Counted from the first letter of the stretch, positions 1 through 8,319 are shown. The stretch: 64,000 nt of DNA from Haloferula sp. BvORR071 (GCF_000739615.1 NZ_BATP01000056.1:62001-126000); one strand, 5' to 3'. Made by a program: numbers and translations. The notes: a model not told the origin generated them from the sequence alone.

Positions 1-595
1 CCAGATCCGCTTCAAGCGCCACGACACGGGCGAAGCTGTTCGCCACGCTCCGTCCCATGCCGGTCTTCTCTGCGCTCGCCAGCATCGGCAGCAGCGCGGC
101 GGCGCCTTTTGCTTTCAACTGCAACTCAACCGCTTTCCAAAACTGCTGCCGCACCATCGTGCCGGTCGGGCCGTCCAGCGACTTCGCCCATTGGAAGAAC
201 TCCTCCGGATCCTTCCCCAGCCAGTGATAAATCAAGGCCACCGCCTCCGGGGAGTCCGGTCGATCTCCAGCCGGCTCGACCACATATGACAGCGCCAGCG
301 TATCCAGCGCCGCCGCGATGTCCGCCGGGGGGCTCATCGACCCGATCCGCTTCATCGCCTCTGTCCTCGCTTCCTGCTTCAGCCCGGGCACGAAGGTCTC
401 ATCCGCCGCAGCCTTCGCCGCAGCCAAAACCTTTGCCGCTCCCGCTGAAAGCTCATTCCTCCGCTCTGCCCCGGAGACTTGCGATTCCGGGGCGGGTTTC
501 CTGTCGCCATCGCTCGTCCCGCCGGCTTGGTAGATCGCCCAACCCGCACCCAGCGCCAGAGCGTGGGTCAAGATGTTACGGAGAGGATGGCTCAT
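1..595 (-). CDS. Hypothetical membrane-anchored helical protein (3' part missing)
   Basis: The reading frame opens with ATG at 595 and stays open to the left edge, so about 198 residues are visible and the C-terminus lies outside the window. A short hydrophobic stretch near residues 6-20 (ILTHALALGAGWAIYQ) is followed by a charged, Ala-rich, helical region; it looks like a signal anchor with an outward domain. The purine-rich AGGGGA upstream of the ATG could act as a ribosome site. The style (anchor, low-complexity linker, then Trp- and Ala-rich helices) recalls the protein at 11796-13022, but I cannot prove homology. No function is assigned. Confidence 0.6.
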   Translation of the reverse strand, partial: MSHPLRNILTHALALGAGWAIYQAGGTSDGDRKPAPESQVSGAERRNELSAGAAKVLAAAKAAADETFVPGLKQEARTEAMKRIGSMSPPADIAAALDTLALSYVVEPAGDRPDSPEAVALIYHWLGKDPEEFFQWAKSLDGPTGTMVRQQFWKAVELQLKAKGAAALLPMLASAEKTGMGRSVANSFARVVALEADL

Positions 596-711
596 CCCAA
601 TCCCCTAACAGGCCGCGCGCCGTCCGGGGAAGAGAAGATTGAAGACTTCATCTCTTCTTCACAGACCTGCTCTAAGATTTGCACTTGGTGACTGGTAATT
701 CTCATCACGCC

Positions 712-1929
712 ATGTTCGCTCGCTTTCTTTTCCCTTTTCTGGCGCTTCCCCTCTTCGCGGAGGAGGCTGCGCCAGCCCAATCGATCAGCCACTGGCAAAA
801 CCCTGCCGGCACCGTCACCGTCACCTGCTCCGACTCGAAGGTCGAAACCCTCATCCAAGACCAAAAGCGCGAGCTCGATCACCAATGCTGGCTCGTCAAT
901 GGCCAGCCCGTTGTCTGGAACACCGTTCCCGCTATCGACCGCGAGATGCACTTCATCGGCTTCCCGCTCGCCGCCGGGGACCAGAGCTACTGGCTGGACG
1001 ACCGCTTCCTCGTCTTCACCACCGCCGCGGCATCGAGCGCTGCCGGGCAGGAAAGCGTCGCCGTCATCGATAGCCAGACCCGCGAGGTCCTCGTCTCCAA
1101 CTACGTCGCCAGTTGCAGCACCGCTCCCGATCGCAAGAGCTGGGCCGCCATCGCCTACCGCTCCGCGCCCCGCCGGGAAAGCCGCACCGGCAAGGAAATG
1201 GACACCCTCTACCTGATCGAGCCCGCCGCCATGGCCCGCGATCTCGCGAAGGTCGTTGCTTACTCGAGCCCCTCGGCCCACATCCCCGCCGTCCAGCTCT
1301 ACTCCCTGGCGATGACCAAGCCGCTCTGGACGCCCGATGGCAAAAACATCCTGCTCATCCTCTGCAAGCCCGATGGAGCGATGCAAGCGGCCCGCATCGA
1401 CGTCGCGGCACGCAGCATCGCCAGGCTCATCCCATTGTCCTCGCTCCAGGCCAGCTACGAGGACCGCACCGCCTACGACATCACCGCGGAGATCGACGCC
1501 CGCTACCAGCCAGCCCTTCGAGCCGTGCGGGAGCAGCTCCTGCTGCCCGGTCCCGCGCCGCTCATCGAAGAAATTTGGCCGGCGATTTACAATCCCACGG
1601 ACTCCAGCCCGCGTCGCGACGGAGGACCGCCTGAACCGGAGATCTACGAGGACAGCGCCAAATTCATCGCCCACTTCCACCAGCGCAAGGATCCCGGCTT
1701 CATCACCGCGAACGATGCCAGCGCAAACCTGCAATGGCGTGCCGAGCACGTGATTATCATCAATGCGGATCTCGTCTCCGTCTCCATGTCGGAAGGCCAC
1801 ATCGACGTCACCGGCATCTATCAGCGCAACCACAGCGGCAAGTCCTGGGACCTCATCGCCGAGCAAGGCGGCAAATTCCGCGACCGCAGCCTCAAGGATC
1901 TCCCGCAGGAAGCCCAGCCAGCCAAGTAG
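712..1929 (+). CDS. Secreted hypothetical protein, possible beta-propeller
   Basis: About 405 residues if started at the ATG at 712, which begins a clean signal peptide (MFARFLFPFLALPLFAEEA). An in-frame start at 679 exists but would place 11 residues before the signal peptide. The mature part has repeated blade-like stretches ending in W/F-x-x-DG-x-x-I/L (for example LWTPDGKNILLIL near the middle), as in WD/TolB-like propellers, and a C-terminal region with many aromatic residues. This suggests an exported protein of unknown ligand. It stands alone, divergent from the gene at 1-595. Confidence 0.65.
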   Translation: MFARFLFPFLALPLFAEEAAPAQSISHWQNPAGTVTVTCSDSKVETLIQDQKRELDHQCWLVNGQPVVWNTVPAIDREMHFIGFPLAAGDQSYWLDDRFLVFTTAAASSAAGQESVAVIDSQTREVLVSNYVASCSTAPDRKSWAAIAYRSAPRRESRTGKEMDTLYLIEPAAMARDLAKVVAYSSPSAHIPAVQLYSLAMTKPLWTPDGKNILLILCKPDGAMQAARIDVAARSIARLIPLSSLQASYEDRTAYDITAEIDARYQPALRAVREQLLLPGPAPLIEEIWPAIYNPTDSSPRRDGGPPEPEIYEDSAKFIAHFHQRKDPGFITANDASANLQWRAEHVIIINADLVSVSMSEGHIDVTGIYQRNHSGKSWDLIAEQGGKFRDRSLKDLPQEAQPAK

Positions 1930-2151
1930 CGAAACTAACCTTCGTGTTGCCCCATGCCCGCGGCGCAGCCGCCTTCGGACTGCTGGGATCATTCACAGCT
2001 TTCGAGTGCATCCTCACGGCGCGCTGCTCTATCAGAATGAACCAGCCCCACCGCTCCGGCACCGCCAGCCATTTCGTTTGCTTCTCGCCGGAGTATCACC
2101 GCGAATCACACGGCTCCAAGCACCCCAATCTTCTGCCTGTCCACCCGCAAC
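1930..2151. other. Intergenic region with a partial GCGGCGCAGCCGC repeat
   Basis: This gap between convergent genes contains, at about 1960-1983, a GCGGCGCAGCCGC core followed by TTCGGACTGC. It resembles the longer repeat copies at 11175-11220 and 13056-13110. The core can fold as a small hairpin (GCGGC/GCCGC). I see nothing else there. Confidence 0.4.
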
Positions 2152-2538
2152 TCAATCCTCCCCTGTGAAAACCAGCCACTCATACTCCTCCTCGGTCATC
2201 GCCCAGTAACCTTTGCCATCTTCGCGAATCACGACGAACTCCCGGCATTCGCCAAGGATCGCGAAGATGCTCTTCGCCTTGTCACGAATCCCGAAAACCC
2301 CCTTCGGATTTCTGCCGGGAGCATGGATCCAAACGACCTCATCAAGCATGTAGGCATCCAGCGATGCTTCCGCAGTCGAGAAGTCCCTTGGATCCGAGTC
2401 CGGAATCCTGAGTAGCGGGACCGCGTCGTAAGGGGTGATCCGATCCCAAACCTCCCGGAACCGGTCCTCAGACGGGGGCTGGTTTTTTGGTCCTCCGATC
2501 TCTTCCTCCATCCGCTCTTCAGGAGATTTTCCCGACAT
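2152..2538 (-). CDS. Small acidic hypothetical protein
   Basis: A 128-residue soluble protein with no signal peptide or membrane segment. It is acidic, and its C-terminal half (VVWIHAPGRNPKGVFG, then EFVVIREDGKGYWAM) looks like a compact alpha/beta fold, possibly immunity-protein or SMI1/KNR4-like; this is only an impression from its texture. The ATG at 2538 sits directly beside a 12-bp perfect palindrome (CTTGCGCGCAAG, 2539-2550), which could be an operator or block a leader. No clear Shine-Dalgarno is visible. Confidence 0.55.
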   Translation of the reverse strand: MSGKSPEERMEEEIGGPKNQPPSEDRFREVWDRITPYDAVPLLRIPDSDPRDFSTAEASLDAYMLDEVVWIHAPGRNPKGVFGIRDKAKSIFAILGECREFVVIREDGKGYWAMTEEEYEWLVFTGED

Positions 2539-2610
2539 CTTGCGCGCAAGCTAACACCCTTCACGCCTCAAACAATCCCATAGGCAAAGCAAGCTCACTT
2601 ACCCGTCTCT

Positions 2611-2640
2611 TCAAAATTCGCGCCCATTCGCGGTTAGGAA
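2611..2640. repeat. Dispersed short repeat, 'CATTCGCGGTT' family, copy 1
   Basis: Reads TCAAAATTCGCGCCCATTCG followed by CGGTTAGGAA. Nearly the same 30 bp recurs at 3981-4010, and a related version (ATCCGTG...CATCCGTGGTTAG) occurs at 13176-13213. It lies just downstream of the gene ending at 2647. The internal duplication (ATTCGCG twice) suggests a short intergenic repeat of unknown role. Confidence 0.55.
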
Positions 2641-2646
2641 ATCTCC

Positions 2647-3927
2647 CTACTCCGCCTTCTTCTCTTCTGCTGCCACCACCACCGGCCGCCTCTCCGTGAT
2701 CGCCACTATGCTGCCGAGTCCCTGCCGCTCATCATTGAACCACAGGAAGCTCCCTTCCACCGTCATCACCCCATTCTCCGCCTTTGAGATCCGCGCCGGA
2801 TCCGCGAAGGGCGAACTCTCCAGCACCCAGATCGAACGCTTCGAGTTGTCCTTCCCGATGTCTTCCTTGGCCGGCGCGAATTCAGTCCAGACGAAGCTTT
2901 CGGCATACCCGCTCAAACGCACCCGCTTGCCATCGTAGCGCGCCGGATTCGCCAGCAGGGTGGGGAAGTCGATCGCTTGTGCCTTCACCGTCTCGCCCTC
3001 CATCTCCCGCGTCGCGGTTTTCATTTGCTCCTGCGGCACATGCTGTCTCAGGAACTCCTCCACACAGGCCTGCCATGCCTTCCGTGATGCCTGATCCGCC
3101 GACGCTCTGACATCCCGCCGCTGGTCATCCAGGATGATCAAGCCATAGCAGCGGCGCGGCTCCGCACCCACGCTCTCAAGGCCCTCCACCGGGAGCTTCC
3201 GCAGCTGTTCGAGGAATGCTGCGACCACATCTTCCGATACCTCACCGCTGTGGGCATGCGTGGTGAAGCGGAAGGAGTCCTGGTGCACCCCGCGGAACTC
3301 GTAGCCCGCCGAGTAACTGATCCGCAGCTTCTTCCCCAGCTCGGGGCAACGGATCTCCAAATGCTGGCGATAGTCGTAGTCCAGCGTCGCGCTCTTCGTC
3401 TGGTCAGAAAGATCGAGGTAAAGCTCACACAGCCTCCGCTTCGCCTCCCGCTCCCGGCTCTCACGGATCGTTGGGAATTTCATCCCGGGATAGGCCGCGA
3501 TGTCGGTGATCTTGAAGACATCCGGCGGCAGCGCATCCACATCAAAGCGCTTCTCCAGCCAACGGCCATCCTCGAAGCAGCGGACTGTCACCACCAAGTT
3601 CGAATTCTCCGGCAGCTTCTCCGGCTCGGTTAGAGTCTTGAAGATCGCCAGGCACTTGTCCCCATTCTCCTGACCGCCCGGCTGCGTGCCGCCGCCACCC
3701 TGGTGCGCCCAGTTGTAGATCTCCCGTTCGTTTCCCGTGCCCTGCTTGGAAAGCCAGAAAGTATACACCGTGTGGAAGTCCTCCGTCTGCGGCCGATCGT
3801 CATTCGCGTAGATGACCTCCACCAGCCGCTGGTCGGGCACCTCGGCAGGCGCCGCCTCCTGTGCATCCGCAGCAGCAAGAGCCAAGACCGGCAGCAGGAA
3901 CAACGACGACGACAGCAAGAGCTTCCT
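2647..3927 (-). CDS. Secreted hypothetical protein with C-terminal OB-like domain
   Basis: About 426 residues from the GTG at 3927, which gives a neat signal peptide (MRKLLLSSSLFLLPVLALAA); a GTG at 3954 in the same frame is the longer alternative. The C-terminal ~110 residues carry DFPTLLANPARYDGKRVRLS and end in a strand-rich region, closely matching DFATLLKNPAIYDGKRIAMS in the product of 5433-6311. The two genes are therefore paralogues. The pattern 'N-P-x-x-Y-D-G-K-R-V/I-x-L/M-S-G' is typical of small OB-fold-like modules in exported proteins. The central part (YDYRQHLEIRCPELGKKLR onward) has no family I recognise. Confidence 0.65.
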   Translation of the reverse strand, partial: RKLLLSSSLFLLPVLALAAADAQEAAPAEVPDQRLVEVIYANDDRPQTEDFHTVYTFWLSKQGTGNEREIYNWAHQGGGGTQPGGQENGDKCLAIFKTLTEPEKLPENSNLVVTVRCFEDGRWLEKRFDVDALPPDVFKITDIAAYPGMKFPTIRESREREAKRRLCELYLDLSDQTKSATLDYDYRQHLEIRCPELGKKLRISYSAGYEFRGVHQDSFRFTTHAHSGEVSEDVVAAFLEQLRKLPVEGLESVGAEPRRCYGLIILDDQRRDVRASADQASRKAWQACVEEFLRQHVPQEQMKTATREMEGETVKAQAIDFPTLLANPARYDGKRVRLSGYAESFVWTEFAPAKEDIGKDNSKRSIWVLESSPFADPARISKAENGVMTVEGSFLWFNDERQGLGSIVAITERRPVVVAAEEKKAE

Positions 3928-3980
3928 CACACCGCCATTGTGCCCGCAGCCCACCTTGAAGGCAATTCATCACCCGCATC

Positions 3981-4010
3981 TCAAAAATTCGCGTCCATTC
4001 GCGGTTTCAA
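3981..4010. repeat. Dispersed short repeat, 'CATTCGCGGTT' family, copy 2
   Basis: TCAAAAATTCGCGTCCATTC followed by GCGGTTTCAA; compare 2611-2640. The two copies lie on either side of the gene 2647-3927 in the same orientation, so they are direct repeats bracketing it. Confidence 0.55.
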
Positions 4011-4039
4011 ATCCAAGTCCCTTGAACCTACCTCATGCG

Positions 4040-4447
4040 TTAGGGAATAATCGAGCCACGCGCGACCAGCTTGCCCGCACGGCAGGCCGGACAAGATTCA
4101 TCCTCCTCCGGGCGTGGCGTGATCTGCCCCTTGGTGGAGCAGGTGGGGCAAACCAGGTCCGGCAGCACCGTGGCGAGGAATGCCTGATAGACTTCTTCCG
4201 ACGGATGCGAGGTCCCGGTGAAGGGCGGCAACCACCAGCCCGTCACCCGCCACTTCCCATCGTGGAAGCGGCGGACGCGGAGAGACTCGCCGGGTTCCGG
4301 TGCCCACTCCGAGGTCCGGGAGTGAAACATGAGAAACGCGGCACAAGCGCGGCAGTAGGCATAGCTGCCAAAGGCCTGGTGCGACCAACCAGCGACAGTG
4401 CTGAAGTCACATGCCGTGCAGCCGTATCGTGGAAGGATGCCGTTCAT
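4040..4447 (-). CDS. Small zinc-ribbon-like protein
   Basis: About 135 residues from the ATG at 4447. Four CxxC knuckles are visible: CTAC near the N-terminus, CRAC, then CPTC and CPAC in the C-terminal third, so it probably binds two zinc ions. The start overlaps the stop of the upstream gene (4444-4782) in an ATGA arrangement, which implies translational coupling and fixes this start against the longer frame from 4519. No signal peptide is present, so it is probably cytoplasmic. Function unknown; another four-knuckle protein lies at 8320-8760. Confidence 0.65.
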   Translation of the reverse strand: MNGILPRYGCTACDFSTVAGWSHQAFGSYAYCRACAAFLMFHSRTSEWAPEPGESLRVRRFHDGKWRVTGWWLPPFTGTSHPSEEVYQAFLATVLPDLVCPTCSTKGQITPRPEEDESCPACRAGKLVARGSIIP

Positions 4448-4782
4448 GCTCCAAGCATCGTCACCACAAAACCCACCGCCACCATCACATGCAGCGCCAG
4501 GAAAGCCCGGCACGCCCACAGCATCCCGTGGTCACCCTTCGCCTTCGCGATCTCCCCGGCCTGCTCCCAATCCACCCACATCGTCACCCCCACATTCGCA
4601 CCCGGCGTGAAGCCCTGCCGGTTGCGAATGCAATACGGCCGGATCCACCCCAGCCAAAGCAGGATGGTGCCGATCAGGTAGATGAAGAAGACTGGGCCCA
4701 TAAAAGCATGCGCATGCGCTCCAGCTTTGAACCGCCCGGCGCGGTTTATGTCACTCCGGAAATCCGTGGGATCGACATGCAT
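4444..4782 (-). CDS. Small two-helix membrane protein
   Basis: About 112 residues from the ATG at 4782. There are two hydrophobic segments: MGPVFFIYLIGTILLWLGW, and a C-terminal one around FLALHVMVAVGFVVTMLGA. Between them is a polar loop. The last codons overlap the start of the zinc-ribbon gene 4040-4447 (ATGA), so the two are co-transcribed. Its ATG overlaps, on the opposite strand, the likely ATG of the gene at 4781; a later ATG at 4701, just before the first helix, would avoid that conflict. No function assigned. Confidence 0.6.
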   Translation of the reverse strand: MHVDPTDFRSDINRAGRFKAGAHAHAFMGPVFFIYLIGTILLWLGWIRPYCIRNRQGFTPGANVGVTMWVDWEQAGEIAKAKGDHGMLWACRAFLALHVMVAVGFVVTMLGA

Positions 4783-5419
4783 GCCTATCTTCAGCCAAAC
4801 TCGACTCGTGCGAACCACTCTCCTGACCATCATGGGACTCTTCTCCTTACTCTCCGGCACCCGGGCAAAAGACGAGGAGACACCTGCACCTGCACCGGCC
4901 CCAAGCGCAGCACCCGAGCCCGCCGACGCGAAGCCCGAGGATGCCGGGCGCGAGCTGCGGAAGAAGATCCTCTCCCAAACCGCAAAGGACCTCGGCATCG
5001 CGCCGAGCCCGGAGTTTCCCCGCATCTACGGGGTGCTCGTGGAGTGGCCCTTGGGCAAGACCACGGCCACCATCCTTTCCATGAGCACGGGTGCGGCGAG
5101 CCTCTACACCACCTCCAGCTACGGGATCATCGGCGGCGAGCCCCACGAAAGGGTCGCCGGGGCTGCCAAGGCCGCGGTCCGCGCTGCCGACAAACATTTC
5201 GACGCAGCCAAGCCGGTGAAGGAGTTCCCATACCCCGCTGCGGGCCGCGTGAATTTTTACCTCCTGGGATTCGATGGCGTCAGGATGCTTGAGACGGATC
5301 TAGCCGGCATCGAGGACGAGAGCAGCCCCTACGTGCATTTGTTCTATCAGGGGCAAAACGTTCTCGGCCAACTCCGGCTCGTGGCGGAGAAGAAGGACCA
5401 AGAGCAGGGCAAGAAGTAG
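4781..5419 (+). CDS. Secreted hypothetical protein with Pro/Ala-rich linker
   Basis: About 212 residues from the ATG at 4781, which begins a signal peptide (MPIFSQTRLVRTTLLTIMGL...). It is followed by a Pro/Ala/Glu linker and a soluble domain of about 150 residues. An earlier in-frame ATG at 4682 would prepend an unlikely Cys- and Arg-rich stretch. The domain contains IYGVLVEWPLGKTTATILS and SLYTTSSYGIIGG, a pattern suggesting an alpha/beta fold; I do not recognise the family. It is divergent from the membrane/zinc-ribbon pair. Confidence 0.6.
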   Translation: MPIFSQTRLVRTTLLTIMGLFSLLSGTRAKDEETPAPAPAPSAAPEPADAKPEDAGRELRKKILSQTAKDLGIAPSPEFPRIYGVLVEWPLGKTTATILSMSTGAASLYTTSSYGIIGGEPHERVAGAAKAAVRAADKHFDAAKPVKEFPYPAAGRVNFYLLGFDGVRMLETDLAGIEDESSPYVHLFYQGQNVLGQLRLVAEKKDQEQGKK

Positions 5420-5432
5420 TCCTGACTGGCAC

Positions 5433-6311
5433 TCAGCTAGAGTGGTATCGCATGGGCGCCGGGATTTCCTCCTCTTCTCCCGCCTCGATCGGCTGGATGC
5501 TCGTGATCCTCACCAGCTCGCCCCGCCACCCGCCCATGTGGCCGCCGCAGCCATTGCAGAAGTCGTAAGTGCCTTCCACCCTGATGGGCGTGTCGCCGAA
5601 ATCGTATCGCTCGATTTTCTGCTCGGCGTATCGGGACATCCCCCCGAGCCAGACGCAGTTCCCGTCGTGCCAGAACTCGTCCTTGCTCGCGGAGAAGCTG
5701 CTGTTCTCGAATCCGTGCTGATAGTAGCCGCTCATGGCGATCCGTTTGCCGTCATAGATCGCGGGGTTTTTCAGCAAGGTCGCAAAGTCGAGCTCGAGTG
5801 GCTTCACGCCCTCGCCCTCGATCGTCCGGATGTTTTCCCTCCACTGGTCAGCAGGCGCGTAGGTTTTCAATCCATTGTCGAAGAAGTCCTGCCACTTCCG
5901 CCGGGCCTCCCGCTGAGGCCCTGCCGTGATCGGGTGAGATTTTCCGTTGATCCTCAAACAACCCTTGGGCTGGTCCCCGTCTTCTTTACCCACGTCCAGC
6001 TCCTTCAGCGGCAGCTCGCAGACTTCCTGCAGCAGGCGCTCGCAGCCATGCTTCGACAGAGCGCCACAGTAGCTCCGGGTCCTCAGGGTCAGGCTTTCCA
6101 GCATCAGCCCCCAGATCCAATATCCTGTCGAGTAACACAGGATGCCCTTCTCCTGCACTGGGTAATAGATGAGGCCCAGCGACTGCGTGAATCGGAGCTG
6201 CTGGTTCTCCGAGTGCGTATCATCATTGATGCTAATGTGGAAACTGCCTTCGTGCGAGCCCGACTGGGTCGCATGGAACATGGGCACGACGATTGGCCGG
6301 GGATTCATCAT
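5433..6311 (-). CDS. Hypothetical protein, paralogue of the 2647-3927 product
   Basis: About 292 residues from the ATG at 6311 (a second ATG follows directly at 6308). The C-terminal module (DFATLLKNPAIYDGKRIAMS) matches that of the gene at 2647-3927. The preceding region also aligns in outline (GLIYYPVQEKG... versus LRISYSAGYEFRG). This copy lacks the N-terminal third and any signal peptide, so it may be a shortened duplicate or have lost its leader. A CNGCGGHMGGW motif in the C-terminal part is specific to this copy. Convergent with 4781-5419, only 13 bp apart. Confidence 0.6.
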   Translation of the reverse strand: MMNPRPIVVPMFHATQSGSHEGSFHISINDDTHSENQQLRFTQSLGLIYYPVQEKGILCYSTGYWIWGLMLESLTLRTRSYCGALSKHGCERLLQEVCELPLKELDVGKEDGDQPKGCLRINGKSHPITAGPQREARRKWQDFFDNGLKTYAPADQWRENIRTIEGEGVKPLELDFATLLKNPAIYDGKRIAMSGYYQHGFENSSFSASKDEFWHDGNCVWLGGMSRYAEQKIERYDFGDTPIRVEGTYDFCNGCGGHMGGWRGELVRITSIQPIEAGEEEEIPAPMRYHSS

Positions 6312-6396
6312 CCCACCATGACGGTCCCCGCGGGATCTGCAAGCCGCCACGAATTCGTTTGAAAATCAGAGCTTAGAAATTAGTCATTTCTCCCCC

Positions 6397-7524
6397 GTGT
6401 CTCCATCCGCGCTCGGCGAACTGCTCTCTATCTTCGAGGAAAACTTCCGCACCCGCGGCGAGATCGGCGCCTCCGTGAGTGTCTGGTGGCGGGGGGAGGA
6501 AATCCTCTCGGAAGGCCATGGCTGGTGCGAAAAGGAGCAGCAGCGGGCATGGACCACGCAGACCCTCGCGCCCGTCTACTCCGCCACCAAGGGCCCCTCC
6601 GCCGCCACGCTCCTGCTCGTGCTCGATGAACGCGGCCTCGGCCCGGATACCCTGGTGCGCGAAGTCTGGCCCGCCTTCCCCGTGGCGGAAGCCACCTTCG
6701 CCCATCTGCTCTCCCACCAGTGCGGACTCGCAGCCCTGGACCGCAAGGCCTCCGTATGGGATCACGCCGATGTCATCGCCGCCATCGAGGCGCAAACGCC
6801 GGCATGGCGCCCCGGCGACGGCCACGGCTACCATCCCCGCACCTTCGGCGCGCTCGTCGATGAACCGGTTCGCCGTCTAACAGGACAAACCCTCGGCCAG
6901 GTCTGGCGCGAGAAAATCGCCGCGCCCCTCGGCCTTGAATTCTGGATCGGCCTGCCCGAAAGCGAGCACCACCGCGTCGCCCGCCTCTACCCGGGGAAGG
7001 CCGGCGCGGAGGACATGCAGAGTGGCTTCTACAAGGAATTCAATACCGAGGGCAGCATCGTCCGCCGCGCCTTCGGCTCACCGCGCGGCCTTCACTCCGT
7101 GCAGGAGATGAATGACCCGAAGGCCTGGTCCGCCGGCTTGCCCGCGATGGGCGGCATCGGCACCGCCAGCGCCCTCGCGAAGTTCTACCAAGCTGCCATC
7201 GGTGCCATCGCCTCGCCTCTAACAGACGCGGTCAGGCAGGCCCTCGCCCAAGTCCGTATCAGCGGCGATGACCGCGTGCTCGTCCGCCCCACTGCCTTTT
7301 CTTGCGGCTGCCAGCTCGATCCCGTGGACGCAAATGGCCACAAGCTCCGCGAACTCTACGGCCCCTCACCCCAGGCCTTCGGCCACCCCGGTGCCGGCGG
7401 CAGCCACGCGCTCGGCGATCCCGATAGCGGCCTCAGCTTCGCCTATCTCATGAACCAGATGGAGCTCAACGTCTTCCCCGGGCCGAAGAGTACCGACATG
7501 GTTCGCGCCTTGTTTTCTACCTAG
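6397..7524 (+). CDS. Serine hydrolase, class C beta-lactamase/esterase family
   Basis: A 375-residue protein of the beta-lactamase/PBP transpeptidase-like family (PF00144). The nucleophile motif S62-A-T-K65 is clear. A tyrosine at about 145 (HGYHP) is the likely YxN-equivalent base, and GHPGAGGS at about 329-336 replaces the KTG box, as in family VIII esterases and EstB-like enzymes. It starts with GTG at 6397 and has no evident signal peptide, so it is probably a cytoplasmic esterase or amidase rather than a true beta-lactamase. The stop is 13 bp before a 10-bp tandem repeat that leads into the next gene. Confidence 0.85.
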   Translation: MSPSALGELLSIFEENFRTRGEIGASVSVWWRGEEILSEGHGWCEKEQQRAWTTQTLAPVYSATKGPSAATLLLVLDERGLGPDTLVREVWPAFPVAEATFAHLLSHQCGLAALDRKASVWDHADVIAAIEAQTPAWRPGDGHGYHPRTFGALVDEPVRRLTGQTLGQVWREKIAAPLGLEFWIGLPESEHHRVARLYPGKAGAEDMQSGFYKEFNTEGSIVRRAFGSPRGLHSVQEMNDPKAWSAGLPAMGGIGTASALAKFYQAAIGAIASPLTDAVRQALAQVRISGDDRVLVRPTAFSCGCQLDPVDANGHKLRELYGPSPQAFGHPGAGGSHALGDPDSGLSFAYLMNQMELNVFPGPKSTDMVRALFST

Positions 7525-7536
7525 GCTGCCCCTAAC

Positions 7537-7708
7537 ATCTCCTCCGATCTCCTCCGATCTCCTCCGATCTCCTCCGATCTCCTCCGATCTCCTCCGATCT
7601 CCTCCGATCTCCTCCGATCTCCTCCGATCTCCTCCGATCTCCTCCGATCTCCTCCGATCTCCTCCGATCTCCTCCGATCTCCTCCGATCTCCTCCGATCT
7701 CCTCCGAT
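7537..7708. repeat. Perfect 10-bp tandem repeat, about 17 copies
   Basis: The unit CCTCCGATCT repeats without a single mismatch from 7541 to 7700 (16 full copies), with partial units at both ends. Ten bp is not a multiple of three, so each gain or loss of one unit changes the reading frame across it. In the frame of the downstream DUF4826 gene it is open and would encode the decapeptide DLLRSPPISS again and again. Perfect identity suggests recent expansion or active slippage. Confidence 0.95.
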
Positions 7709-7771
7709 TCCAATCCCGCCGACGCTGAAGACAGAAGCGAAGAGATCCGCTGGATCCGGCAGCAGCACGAG

Positions 7772-8155
7772 GTGGTGGTGAATTACCTGCAGGCCCAGGG
7801 TTGCGAACACGGCGGCGTCGCCACCTGGCCCGCTTTTCACCTCCTCGATCCCCACCTCGCCCTCTGGGCCGTGCAGTCGGTCACGACCGCCGGCAAGATC
7901 GGCTGGTGGGCGATCAGCGGCGACCTGCCGACCGACTACATGAGTAGTAGCAGCGGCTACCACCCGCGCGATGCCATGCGCCACTTCAGCCGTGAGTGGC
8001 TCGACGTCGCCGCCCACATGCGCGAAGGCAGGGAACACCCGCGCACCAAGATCGGCCGCCCCGAGCTCTGGCCCACCATGGCACCCATTCTCGAAAAGCG
8101 GACCGAACTCCTGCAAGAGTGCGCCGACGACGAGGACATGTGGGACGGCTACTGA
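7772..8155 (+). CDS. DUF4826 family protein with 5' end merged into the tandem repeat
   Basis: The product matches the DUF4826 pattern known from Proteobacteria and Verrucomicrobia: a WPAFH box, LALWAVQS, the strongly conserved IGWWAISGDLPTDY, HPRDAMRHF, and a C-terminal DDEDMWDGY. Function unknown; likely a soluble cytoplasmic protein. Conserved-looking residues (EEIRWIRQQHEVVVNYL) extend upstream of the first GTG at 7772, yet no ATG, GTG or TTG occurs in frame between 7706 and that codon. The frame instead runs straight into the 10-bp repeat. The native start seems to have been lost to, or displaced by, repeat expansion. Confidence 0.75.
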   Translation: MVVNYLQAQGCEHGGVATWPAFHLLDPHLALWAVQSVTTAGKIGWWAISGDLPTDYMSSSSGYHPRDAMRHFSREWLDVAAHMREGREHPRTKIGRPELWPTMAPILEKRTELLQECADDEDMWDGY

Positions 8156-8169
8156 CTCGCCCCAATCCC

Positions 8170-8205
8170 AGCGCCCTGCGGAGAGCGGACACTTCTGTCA
8201 GCACA
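8170..8205 (+). repeat. Dispersed GCGGACA-hairpin repeat, copy 1
   Basis: AGCGCCCTGCGGAGAGCGGA followed by CACTTCTGTCAGCACA. It is nearly identical to copies at 8767-8801 and 16957-16990, and inverted at 17052-17085. In the best copies the core GCGGACA-CTTC-TGTCCGC is a 7-bp hairpin; here one arm is degraded (GTCAGC). It lies between two genes and resembles a REP-like element. Confidence 0.75.
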
Positions 8206-8319
8206 GAAAAAGAAGAACGGCAAACCTGCCGCCCTCCCATACTGCCCTCAACCCCTTCCTTCCGCGGAGCGCGCGCCACTCGATGATTGGAAGATTAGCG
8301 ATTGGTGATTTCCTCCGGC

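Noticed and set aside
592-1992. A 466-codon minus-strand frame
   Set aside because: Shadow of 712-1929: it has Gly/Asp/Arg-rich composition, while the + strand frame has a signal peptide and normal protein texture.
7537-7708. CRISPR array
   Set aside because: The repeats are 10 bp, directly abutting and without spacers; no cas gene is present.
7532-8116. Minus-strand protein with SEEIGGDRRR repeats
   Set aside because: It is only the reverse reading of the 10-bp tandem repeat and of the DUF4826 gene; the conserved domain is on the + strand.
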